Source of the DNA: Chlamydiota bacterium
Lineage (GTDB): Bacteria > Auribacterota > Tritonobacteria > UBA1439
Assembly: GCA_012729785.1 (NCBI GenBank)
Contig: JAAYCL010000027.1
Span: 1-64,000 of the forward strand
DNA: 64,000 nt
Direction of reading: 5' to 3'
Positions 26,577 to 34,396 of this stretch are shown in pieces. The notes beneath the pieces are model-generated. The model did not search any database. It was given only the letters and a program-made list of their open reading frames with translations, and had not been told where the DNA came from. The translations under genes were made by a program, and so were the position numbers. Each line of letters opens with the position of its first letter. The first letter of the stretch is position 1.

Positions 26577-29500
26577 ATGAGCCTTCCGGAGTTCGGCGTA
26601 CGCAAGCCGGTCACCAACCTGATGATCTTCTCGGGGATCATCGTGATCGCCCTCTACTCCCTCGGGCACCTCGGCGTCGACCTGATGCCCGAGATCGAGC
26701 CCCCGGCGATCACCGTCATCTCGACCTACTCCGGCGCCAACCCCGAGGACATCGAGTCCAAGGTGACCGAGCCGCTCGAGAACCAGCTCGCGACCACGCC
26801 GGGGATCGACAAGATCACCGCCCGCTGCCTCGAAGGGATCTCCCTCATCACCCTGAAGTTCAACTGGGGGACTAACCTCGACGAGGCCTCCAACGACATC
26901 CGCGACCGGATCGACCGCGCCAAGAAGTTCCTCCCCGACATCCCCGACGAGATGGACGAGCCGTCCATCTTCAAGTTCAACACCGCGATGATCCCCATCC
27001 TCTTCGTCGGCTTCAGCGCCGACCGCTCCTATCCCGACCTGTACGACCTGATCGACAAGCGCATCGTGGACGACCTGAAGCAGATCCCCGGCGTCGGCAC
27101 GCTCACCCTCCAGGGGGGGCTCCAGCGGCAGATCAACATCTGGATCGACAGGCGGCGCCTCGAGGCGTACGGTTTCTCCATCCTCGACATCGAGGAACTG
27201 CTGGGGAAGGAGAACTTCACGCAGCCGGCCGGCAGCATCAAGTACGGCCTCACCGACTACCTCGTCCGGGTGCCGGGCGAGTTCGTGACGCCCGAGGAGA
27301 TCGACACCGTCATCCTCGGGCAGCGCAAGGGGAACCTGATCTACCTGAAGGACGTCGCGCGCGTCGAGGACGGCTTCAAGGAGGTCACGAGCGACGTGCA
27401 GGTCAACCGCAACCCCGGCCTGATGATGATCATCCAGAAGCAGATCGGGTCGAACAGCGTCCAGGTCGCCGAGCGGGTGAAGAAGCGCCTCGCGGACCTG
27501 ACCCGGGATCTCCCCGCCGATGTGAAGACGACCGTCATCGCCGACACCTCCGAGGACATCATCGACTCCCTGAACTCCCTCAAGACGACCGTCTGGCAGG
27601 GCGGGTTCTTCGTCATCATCGTCGTCTGGTTCTTCCTGCGCCGCCTCGTCCCCAGTCTCATCATCGCTCTCACCATCCCCTTCTCGCTCCTGATCGCCTT
27701 CATCTACCTCTTCCTCACGGGCCGCACCATCAACATCGTCAGCCTCTCCTCGCTCACCATCGGCATCGGGATGGTGGTGGACAACGCCATCGTCATCGTG
27801 GACAACGTCTACCGGCACATGGAGCGCGGGAGGCGCCCCCAGGAGGCGGCGATCTTCGGGACGAGCGAGATGTTCCTCTCCGTGGCCGCCTCCACCGCCA
27901 CGACCGTGGTCGTCTTCCTCCCGATGCTCTTCATCTCCGGCCTCGTGGGGATCTGGTTCGGAGAGCTGGCCATCACCATAACCGTGACGCTCGTCGCCTC
28001 GCTCTTCACGGCCTCGACGTTCAGCCCGATGCTCTGCTCGAAGCTGATGAAGGTCGACCGGCGGTCCGCGGTCCACGACGTATCGCCCGACAAGCGCGTC
28101 CCGGGAGACGGAGCGTCGGCCATCGGCCGGTGGAGAGACCTCCTGGGCCGGTTCTACGAAATGTCGGAGCGGTGGTTCGTCTCGTGGGAGACCCGTTACG
28201 CGCAGGCCCTCGCCTGGTGCCTCGCCCGGCGCAGGGTCGCGCTCGGCGGCTTCACGGCGGTCTTCATCGGCAGCCTCCTCCTCATCCCGTTCGTCGGCTA
28301 CGAGTTCGCCCCCGAGGACGACCAGGGTGACATCCGCGCGACCCTCCAGCTCCCCATCGGGACGCGCATCGAGGAGACGATCAAGGTGGGGCGCCGGGTC
28401 GAGGAGCTCTTCGTCAACGAGATACCCGAGCTGCGCGACATCTACGTCCGGAGCGGCCTCAGCTCCGACGTCGGGGCGATCTTCGGCGACGCGACCGGCC
28501 CGCACATCATCAACGTGGGGGTGAAGTGCGGGCCGAAGACCGAGCGGCGGCGCAGCGCCAAGGAGATCGCCAACGCCGTCCGGGAGAAGGTGCTGCTGAT
28601 CCCCGGGATCGTGAAAACGAACTTCTCCGTCGGCAACCCGCTCGGGCGCGCCATCTCGGGCTCGGGGGGCAAGGAGGTCCAGGTCGAGATCATCGGCCAC
28701 TCGTTCGAGGAGACGGGGCGCGTCGCCGAACAGATCAAGGCGGTGATGGAGAAGGTGCCGGGCGCGGTGGAGGTCAGCATCTCGCGCGAGCTCAAGCGGC
28801 CCGAGTTCCGGATCGAGGTCAACCGCGAGAAGGCCGCCGCCCTCGGCCTCAACATGCGCACCATCGCCGACACGGTCAAGACCTACATCGAGGGCGAGTC
28901 GGCCACCCGCTACCGCGAGGCGGGCGACACCTACGACATCTACGTCCGCCTGGACGAGGAGTCGCGCTCGAAACGGGAGGACATCGAGGGGCTCGTCGTC
29001 GTCTCCCCGTTCACGCAGAAGCAGATCAAGCTCGCGAGCGTCGCCCGCTTCCGCGAGACGTTCGGCCCGATGGAGATCGAGCGGAAGAACCGCGAGCGGG
29101 TGATGCGCGTCGAGTGCAACACCTACCAACGCTCCACCGGCAAGGTCAGCGACGACATCCTGGAGGGGATGAAACAGATCGCGCTCCCCGCCGGCGTCAC
29201 GCTCAACTTCGGCGGGCAGGCCGAGGAGCAGTCCGAGGCGTTCCTGAACCTGACCTACCTCCTCATCCTCGGCACCCTCCTCGTCTATATGGTGATGGCG
29301 GCGCAGTTCGAGTCGCTCCTGGACCCGTTCGTCATCATGTTCGCCATCCCGTTCACCTTCACGGGCGCCATCCTCGCCTTCGTGCTGACCGGCACCTATC
29401 TGAACGTGATGTCGTTCCTCGCCCTCGTGATGCTGATGGGGATCGTGGTGAACAACGCGATCGTCCTCATCAGCTACATCATCATCCTCCGCGCGCGCGG

Positions 29501-29825
29501 CAAATCGATGGTGGACGCCATCACGGAGGCGGGACGGGATCGTCTCCGGCCCGTCCTCAGCACGACCGTCACCACGCTCGCGGGCCTGCTCCCCCTCGCC
29601 ATCTCGCGCGGGGAGGGCTCGGAGACCTGGCAGCCGCTCGGGATCACGATGATCGGCGGGCTGTCCGTCTCGACGTTCATCACGATGCTCTTCGTGCCGA
29701 CGCTCTACGCGGTCTTCGAGACGCACCTGAAGAAGCGCGAGGAGAAGCGCAAGCGGAGGGCGTGCCCCGTCACGTCGGCCGACGGCCGGCAAGCCGCGGT
29801 CGAGGGCGATGACCGCTCGAGGTGA
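26577..29825 (+). CDS. RND (HAE1-type) efflux permease
   Basis: 1082 residues, the standard length for the hydrophobe/amphiphile exporters. Twelve membrane helices with two large periplasmic loops are visible. Helix 4 has IGIGMVVDNAIVIVDNVYRH: a single Asp of the proton relay, with Asn where AcrB has the second Asp. MPEIEPPAITVISTYSGANP near the N-terminus is the usual porter-domain start. It uses the proton gradient to drive export through the preceding adaptor and channel. The substrate is unknown. Confidence 0.94.
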   Translation: MSLPEFGVRKPVTNLMIFSGIIVIALYSLGHLGVDLMPEIEPPAITVISTYSGANPEDIESKVTEPLENQLATTPGIDKITARCLEGISLITLKFNWGTNLDEASNDIRDRIDRAKKFLPDIPDEMDEPSIFKFNTAMIPILFVGFSADRSYPDLYDLIDKRIVDDLKQIPGVGTLTLQGGLQRQINIWIDRRRLEAYGFSILDIEELLGKENFTQPAGSIKYGLTDYLVRVPGEFVTPEEIDTVILGQRKGNLIYLKDVARVEDGFKEVTSDVQVNRNPGLMMIIQKQIGSNSVQVAERVKKRLADLTRDLPADVKTTVIADTSEDIIDSLNSLKTTVWQGGFFVIIVVWFFLRRLVPSLIIALTIPFSLLIAFIYLFLTGRTINIVSLSSLTIGIGMVVDNAIVIVDNVYRHMERGRRPQEAAIFGTSEMFLSVAASTATTVVVFLPMLFISGLVGIWFGELAITITVTLVASLFTASTFSPMLCSKLMKVDRRSAVHDVSPDKRVPGDGASAIGRWRDLLGRFYEMSERWFVSWETRYAQALAWCLARRRVALGGFTAVFIGSLLLIPFVGYEFAPEDDQGDIRATLQLPIGTRIEETIKVGRRVEELFVNEIPELRDIYVRSGLSSDVGAIFGDATGPHIINVGVKCGPKTERRRSAKEIANAVREKVLLIPGIVKTNFSVGNPLGRAISGSGGKEVQVEIIGHSFEETGRVAEQIKAVMEKVPGAVEVSISRELKRPEFRIEVNREKAAALGLNMRTIADTVKTYIEGESATRYREAGDTYDIYVRLDEESRSKREDIEGLVVVSPFTQKQIKLASVARFRETFGPMEIERKNRERVMRVECNTYQRSTGKVSDDILEGMKQIALPAGVTLNFGGQAEEQSEAFLNLTYLLILGTLLVYMVMAAQFESLLDPFVIMFAIPFTFTGAILAFVLTGTYLNVMSFLALVMLMGIVVNNAIVLISYIIILRARGKSMVDAITEAGRDRLRPVLSTTVTTLAGLLPLAISRGEGSETWQPLGITMIGGLSVSTFITMLFVPTLYAVFETHLKKREEKRKRRACPVTSADGRQAAVEGDDRSR

Positions 29826-29870
29826 GCCGCCGGTTATCGGCCATGAACTGATCTGAACGGAGCCGGGACT

Positions 29871-30164
29871 ATGAAGATGGTGATGGTCTGCTACAACGAG
29901 GCGATCGACGACGAGTTGATGGAGATGCTCGAGTCGTGCGCGCTCGCCAACTACACGAAGGTCCTGGGGGCCTTCGGTAGGGGGGAGAGCTCGGGGACGC
30001 ACCTCGGGAACGACGTCTGGCCGGGGCGCAACAACATCCTCTACGCGGCGTGCGGCGACGCGAACGCCGCCCGCCTGCTCGCAGCCGTGCGGGAGCTGGG
30101 GCGGGAGTACCGCGAGGAGGGGATCAAGGCGTTCTGCTGGACGATCGACGACGCCACGGGATGA
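29871..30164 (+). CDS. PII-like small protein linked to the RND operon
   Basis: 97 residues. The pattern MKMVMVCYNEAIDDELMEML, then TKVLGAFGRGESSGTHLGND and a final beta-strand region, matches the ferredoxin-like fold of PII-like proteins found next to RND genes. The residues that bind ATP and 2-oxoglutarate in true PII are not evident. It follows the pump by 45 bases (GGAG about 11 bases before the ATG), so it may sense a ligand or metal and modulate the pump. The role is inferred from position. Confidence 0.6.
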   Translation: MKMVMVCYNEAIDDELMEMLESCALANYTKVLGAFGRGESSGTHLGNDVWPGRNNILYAACGDANAARLLAAVRELGREYREEGIKAFCWTIDDATG

Positions 30165-30261
30165 CGCCGCCCCGCGCGCATCTGCCGGTCATTGCGAACC
30201 GCGCCGGGGGTGCGTCGCCACTTCGCCTCTCGCGCTGACGCGGAGGGGTCGGCCCGGCCCG

Positions 30262-30906
30262 TCAGACGGCCTGCTTCGAGATCAGCACCTGGATCCGGTC
30301 GCCGACGTCCTCGACCGCGTCCGCGATCTCCGAGATCAGCGTGAGCAGCTCGCTGATGAGGATCTTCTCCGCGAGCGTGATGTCGATCTCCTGGAACAGC
30401 CGCTTCAGCAGCTTGAACTCGATGGCGTCCGCCGCCTGCTCCCGCGCCGATATCTCCTGAATCAGAGCCATCGACTTCTCCCGGTCCAGCAGCGACCCCT
30501 CCATCAGCTGGACCAGCGGCTCGATCGCCTCCACGGCGCGCGTCGTCAGCATCCGGATGTCCGCGTGCAGCTCCTGCGGGATCTTCGGCATCTGGATCAC
30601 CATCGTCTGCGTCACCGTCTTGGCGCGGTTGGCGATCTCGTCGATCAACTCCACGATATCGATGAAATCCTCCCGGATGAACGGCAGGAACGCGCCGTCG
30701 GCCAGCTTCGCGATGATCTCGCGCCGCACCACGTCGGCCTCGTGCTCCTTCTTGTGCACGTTGTAGGAGCTCACGTTCGCCTCCTCGGCGTGCCCGTCGA
30801 GGTAGAGCGAGATCGTCTTCTCGAACAGGACCAGGCACTCCTTGATCCTGTCGACGTGCCTCTTCATGAACTGCCTGACCTGCTGCTCCTTCTTGTCGAA
30901 GAACAC
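30262..30906 (-). CDS. DUF47 family (PhoU-like) protein, phosphate transport accessory
   Basis: 214 residues, mostly helical, beginning MFFDKKEQQVRQFMKRHVDR. The acidic EADVVRREI and EADAAD-like (EQAADAIEFKLL) segments correspond to the metal-binding repeats of PhoU-like DUF47 proteins. It starts 17 bases after the PiT stop and so is co-transcribed with it; such partners probably regulate the transporter. Confidence 0.9.
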   Translation of the reverse strand: MFFDKKEQQVRQFMKRHVDRIKECLVLFEKTISLYLDGHAEEANVSSYNVHKKEHEADVVRREIIAKLADGAFLPFIREDFIDIVELIDEIANRAKTVTQTMVIQMPKIPQELHADIRMLTTRAVEAIEPLVQLMEGSLLDREKSMALIQEISAREQAADAIEFKLLKRLFQEIDITLAEKILISELLTLISEIADAVEDVGDRIQVLISKQAV

Positions 30907-30923
30907 GGTTCACCTCCTTGTTG

Positions 30924-31901
30924 TCAGCGTATGCCCAGCGCCAGGGCGATGCCTATCGCGAGCAGCGCGGCGACGACCGGGGACAGGAACCAGGCGGAGA
31001 AGATCGCCCAGAGCTTCCGGGCGTTCACGGTGCTCACGCCCCGCACGAGCCCCACCCCCGCGACCGCCCCGACGATCGCCTGGGACGACGAGACCGGGAT
31101 GGCGAGCTGGGTGAAGAAGTGGACGACGAGCGAGTGCGTGAGCACGGCGATGAGCGCGGAAAACGGGTCGAGGGCGGTGATATCCTTGCCCACCGTCCTG
31201 ATGACGTTCCCCCCGTAGGTCAGCGCCCCGACGGCCATCGCGACGCCGCCGAGCGTCGCCGCCCAGATGGCGTGGGCGCGGGAGGGGTCGCCGAAGAAAC
31301 CCGCCTGGTAGAACGGCCCGGTCGTGACGACGACGTTGTTCGCCCCCATCGCGTAGGCCCCGTAGCAGCCGAAGACAAGGAGGCCGATCTTGTAGATCGT
31401 ATTGAGGACGGCCACCCGCTTGACGGTGCGCTGGACGACCCAGCCGAGACCTCTGACCCCGGCGTAGGAGACGGCCGCCGAGGCGATGGGGAGGATGATC
31501 CAGGAGACGAGCCAGTAGAGGAGCTTCGTCCAGCTGATGCCGGCCATCCCCATCGAGAGGATGGAGATCCCCATCACGCCGCCGATGGCGTTCTGCGTGG
31601 TGGAGGTCGGGATGCCGAAGTACGTCTGCACCATTATGCTCGCGGCGCCCGCGGTGGTGGCGACGGCCGCCTGCGTGAAGGAGACCTTGAACTCCCCGCT
31701 CTTGTCGAACTTGTAGCCGTCGTAGAGCTTGTACCCCTCGAGGATGGACCCCACCAGGACAAAGACGGCGACGCAGACGACGGCGGTGCGGTACTTGACG
31801 GCGCCGGTGCCGACCGCCGTCCCGAACATATTGCCGGCGTTGTTGGCCCCGATCCCCCAGCCGAGGAAGAGGCCGCCGAAGAGCTTGAGTAACGCGAGCA
31901 C
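30924..31901 (-). CDS. pit: PiT-family inorganic phosphate transporter
   Basis: 325 residues with about ten membrane helices. The two PiT signature motifs are present in inverted-repeat halves: GIGANNAGNMFGTAVG near the start and AMGANNVVVTTGP in the middle. Conserved STTQNAIGG and SSSQAIVGA follow each half. It imports phosphate by proton or sodium symport in the inner membrane. GTG 31901 has GGAGGGGGGG upstream. Its operon partner is the DUF47 gene. Confidence 0.93.
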   Translation of the reverse strand: MLALLKLFGGLFLGWGIGANNAGNMFGTAVGTGAVKYRTAVVCVAVFVLVGSILEGYKLYDGYKFDKSGEFKVSFTQAAVATTAGAASIMVQTYFGIPTSTTQNAIGGVMGISILSMGMAGISWTKLLYWLVSWIILPIASAAVSYAGVRGLGWVVQRTVKRVAVLNTIYKIGLLVFGCYGAYAMGANNVVVTTGPFYQAGFFGDPSRAHAIWAATLGGVAMAVGALTYGGNVIRTVGKDITALDPFSALIAVLTHSLVVHFFTQLAIPVSSSQAIVGAVAGVGLVRGVSTVNARKLWAIFSAWFLSPVVAALLAIGIALALGIR

Positions 31902-31956
31902 GATCGCCCCCCCTCCCCGCCCGAGAGATGCCGTCGCGCCATGCGCACGGGGGGGC

Positions 31957-31986
31957 AGTATACACGTTCACCCGAGGCGGCGGCAA
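31957..31986 (-). promoter_or_regulatory. Promoter of the pit-DUF47 operon
   Basis: Minus strand TTGCCG (31981-31986) and TATACT (31957-31962) with an 18-base spacer. The leader would be about 50 bases. Confidence 0.5.
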
Positions 31987-32016
31987 CGGAATTTCGCGCC
32001 GAAACAAGCATTTCCG

Positions 32017-32045
32017 TTGCCCGGGCGGGCCGCCTGTGCTAGGAT
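32017..32045 (+). promoter_or_regulatory. Promoter of the small lipoprotein gene
   Basis: TTGCCC (32017-32022), 17-base spacer, TAGGAT (32040-32045) preceded by TG. The ATG at 32055 lies 9 bases after the hexamer, so the transcript would be leaderless or nearly so. Confidence 0.5.
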
Positions 32046-32054
32046 CGACGCGCC

Positions 32055-32198
32055 ATGAGAATCGTGCCCCCGCGCATCCCCGCCCTCCTCGCCCTCCTCC
32101 TGCTCGCCCTCCTCGCCGCCTCCGGGGGCTGCGCCTCCATGAAGCGGCAGTGGGAGGATTTCACGCAGTACATGCACGACGACGTCGTGCGCTGGTGA
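32055..32198 (+). CDS. Very small predicted lipoprotein
   Basis: 47 residues: a positively charged start, a leucine-rich hydrophobic stretch, then ASGGC-A as a lipobox-like site with Cys at residue 26, leaving a mature peptide of only 22 residues (ASMKRQWEDFTQYMHDDVVRW after the Cys). A good promoter precedes it. The mature end resembles no family I know. Small entericidin-like lipoproteins have this general plan. It stands alone between the pit promoter and the converging ion channel gene. Confidence 0.55.
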   Translation: MRIVPPRIPALLALLLLALLAASGGCASMKRQWEDFTQYMHDDVVRW

Positions 32199-32210
32199 CC
32201 CCTTCCGCGC

Positions 32211-33260
32211 CTACCAGGCGTGCGGCAGCAGTATCCGAAGGAGTATCGCCGTGTAGAGCAGCGGCATGGCCCAGCGCGCCATCCGGTTGACCAGGTTGAG
32301 CCGCGAGTGGCGCCGGCCGTGGAGGGCGTGCTCGAGGACGCTCACCGCCGCCCCCAGCGCGAGGCTGGCGTAGGTGAGCAGGTAGACCCTGTCCACGATC
32401 GTCAGGTAGGAGATCTTCGGGATATTGAAGCTGATGGCGAACTGCGTCGCGATGCAGGCGAGGAGGCATGACAGGCACAAGGCGACGCGGTGGTACAGTT
32501 CAGGGATCTGGACGAAGTAGACGGCGAATGACATCGCCATCACCAGGACGGTGGGGAAGAAGATCCTCCAGACGTAGAAGGCGCTGTTGCGGCTGACGCT
32601 GACAAGGGCGACGAACTCCGAGTAGGTGCTCCCGAGGCCCGGGGGACTCACGGCGCGGCAGACGGTCTCCACGCCCGTCACCCGGAGGTCGTCGCAGGTA
32701 TCCCCCCCCGCGAACCCGTTCATCGATGGGTCGGTGACGAACCGCACCGCGCCGTGGTCGAAGAGGAACGACTGGAGCCGCACCTCGAGCACCTGGCGGT
32801 CGAACGGGAAGCGGCGGAAGTCGAACCGGCTCCGGAACTGCGACGTCAGGTTGATCTGGAAGGTCACGCCCCCGTCCGAAGCGATCGCAAGCGACCGGTT
32901 CTTCACCTGCGGGTTCACCGCGTTGACGAGTTCCACCTCCGGCCACCAGATCCCCTTCAACGCCTCCTCGGCGTCCCTCCCGACGAAGATGCGCCGGGCA
33001 TCCCCGTCCGCCTTCGAAACGAAGGCGAGGCGCGGGTCGTTCCAGGCGACCTGGAGGTACAGATCGGCCTCGAACGACTCCGTCCGTTCGCTCACGGAGG
33101 CGAGGTTGAGGAGGTAGAAGCCGGTTTTGACCGCGACGGGGCGGATACCGGGAGGGGCCTGCAGCGGATCGGGGGCCGCCGCGGCGGGAGCGGCGCTCCC
33201 CGGACAGCAGGCGGCGGCGAGGATGGCCGCGCACACCGCCCATGTCAGGATGCCGCGCAT
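32211..33260 (-). CDS. Pentameric ligand-gated ion channel (prokaryotic Cys-loop-receptor homologue)
   Basis: 349 residues with a signal peptide (about 1-25), an extracellular beta-sandwich (about 35-215) and four membrane helices. Family markers are clear: WWPEVELVN (loop A region), FPFDRQVLEV (the FPFD turn), RIFFPTVLVM with the M1 proline, and NIPKISYLTIVD, the M2-M3 loop. It should form a homopentameric channel in the inner membrane opened by a periplasmic ligand. At the inner mouth of M2 the acidic residue of cation channels is replaced by His-Arg, so ion selectivity is open. ATG 33260 gives a proper signal peptide. Confidence 0.92.
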   Translation of the reverse strand: MRGILTWAVCAAILAAACCPGSAAPAAAAPDPLQAPPGIRPVAVKTGFYLLNLASVSERTESFEADLYLQVAWNDPRLAFVSKADGDARRIFVGRDAEEALKGIWWPEVELVNAVNPQVKNRSLAIASDGGVTFQINLTSQFRSRFDFRRFPFDRQVLEVRLQSFLFDHGAVRFVTDPSMNGFAGGDTCDDLRVTGVETVCRAVSPPGLGSTYSEFVALVSVSRNSAFYVWRIFFPTVLVMAMSFAVYFVQIPELYHRVALCLSCLLACIATQFAISFNIPKISYLTIVDRVYLLTYASLALGAAVSVLEHALHGRRHSRLNLVNRMARWAMPLLYTAILLRILLPHAW

Positions 33261-33331
33261 GTCCGAGGGCCCCGGAGACCGATCGCCACCCATTATTGAG
33301 GGCGCCGCGCCGGGATGCAAGCGAAATAGCG

Positions 33332-33348
33332 CCCCCCCCCCCCCCCCC
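33332..33348 (+). repeat. C17 homopolymer tract in a divergent promoter region
   Basis: Seventeen consecutive C on the plus strand, 71 bases from the channel gene start and 67 bases from the dusB-like start. Long poly-C tracts vary in length by slippage, which can alter expression of flanking genes. Length may also be a sequencing artefact. Confidence 0.75.
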
Positions 33349-33400
33349 GCCGGCCGACGGAGGCAAACGGGAGGAAGAACGGCGCGTGCAGACCCCGCCG

Positions 33401-33409
33401 TGGTAGAAT
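33401..33409 (+). promoter_or_regulatory. Extended -10 element before the tRNA-dihydrouridine synthase gene
   Basis: TGGTAGAAT, with 6 bases to the ATG at 33416, so a leaderless message is expected. No clear -35. Confidence 0.45.
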
Positions 33410-33415
33410 CCCCCC

Positions 33416-34387
33416 ATGCCACTCGTCATCGGGAACCTCGCCCTGCCGTCGCGGCTCCTCCTCTCCCCCCTCGCCGGGGTGAGCGACCTGCCGTTCCGCC
33501 TCGTCGCCCGCGGCCTCGGCTGCCGGTTCGCCTTCGCCGAGATGATCAGCGCCGCCGCCCTCGTCCGCGGGAGCCCGCGCACGATCCGGATGCTCCGGAC
33601 GGAGACCGCGGACGCGCCGCTCGGCGTGCAGCTCTTCGGCGCGGACCCGGTCCAGGCCGCGCGCGCGGTGGAGATCCTCTGCGAGCGCCCCCCCGCCCTC
33701 ATCGACTTCAACGCGGCCTGCCCGGCGCGGAAGATAGTCCGGCGCGGCGAGGGGGCGGCGCTCCTCAGGGACCCGGCCGCCCTCGAAGCGATCCTCCGCG
33801 CGATGGCCTCGCGCGCCTCCGTGCCGGTGACCGTGAAGCTCCGCGCGGGCTGGGACGCCTCCTCCCCCGCGGCGCGTGAGATCGCCCTCCGGGCGCGGGA
33901 CGCCGGGGTGCGAGCGATCTTCATCCACGGGAGGACGATGCGGCAGGGGTACACCGGCTCCGTGGACTACGCGGCGATACGGGCGGTGAAGGAGGCCCTC
34001 GACATCCCGGTCGTGGCCAGCGGCGACGCGCTCACACCCGCCCTCGTGAAGCGGCTGCTCGACGAGACCGGCTGCGACGGGGCGCTGCTCGCGCGCGGGG
34101 CGCTCGGGAACCCGTGGCTGTTCGCCGAGGCGGAGACGTTCCTCTCGGGCGGGAGCGTCCCGCCGCGCCCCTCCCGCGGCGAGATCGCCGCGACGATGCT
34201 CCGCCACCTCGCCCTGCTCTGCGCGCACTACGGGGAGGGGCACGGCCCCACGGTGTTCCGCAAGCACTTCGCCTGGTACACGCGGGGGATGGCGGGGACG
34301 AAGCCGCTCAAGGAGAAGGCCTTCAAGGCGGCGACGGAAGAGGCGATGCGCGGCCTGATCGAGGCGCTGCGGGAAGGCGGCGGATGA
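33416..34387 (+). CDS. dusB: tRNA-dihydrouridine synthase
   Basis: 323 residues. FMN-dependent TIM-barrel enzyme reducing uridine to dihydrouridine in tRNA. The start LLSPLAGVSDLPFRLVAR, the catalytic cysteine motif DFNAACPARKIVRRGEGAAL and the FMN phosphate site ALLARGALGNPWLF are all present. The last 70 residues form the helical tRNA-binding domain. DusB-like by overall similarity; the exact subclass is uncertain. It converges with the TPR membrane gene, leaving a 9-base gap. Confidence 0.9.
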   Translation: MPLVIGNLALPSRLLLSPLAGVSDLPFRLVARGLGCRFAFAEMISAAALVRGSPRTIRMLRTETADAPLGVQLFGADPVQAARAVEILCERPPALIDFNAACPARKIVRRGEGAALLRDPAALEAILRAMASRASVPVTVKLRAGWDASSPAAREIALRARDAGVRAIFIHGRTMRQGYTGSVDYAAIRAVKEALDIPVVASGDALTPALVKRLLDETGCDGALLARGALGNPWLFAEAETFLSGGSVPPRPSRGEIAATMLRHLALLCAHYGEGHGPTVFRKHFAWYTRGMAGTKPLKEKAFKAATEEAMRGLIEALREGGG

Positions 34388-34396
34388 CGGCCGGCG

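Noticed and set aside
25533-30002. Very long minus-strand open frame opposite the RND operon
   Set aside because: GC-rich codon bias suppresses stops on the antisense strand; the composition is repetitive (Asp, Arg, Val, Glu) and the plus-strand genes are certain.
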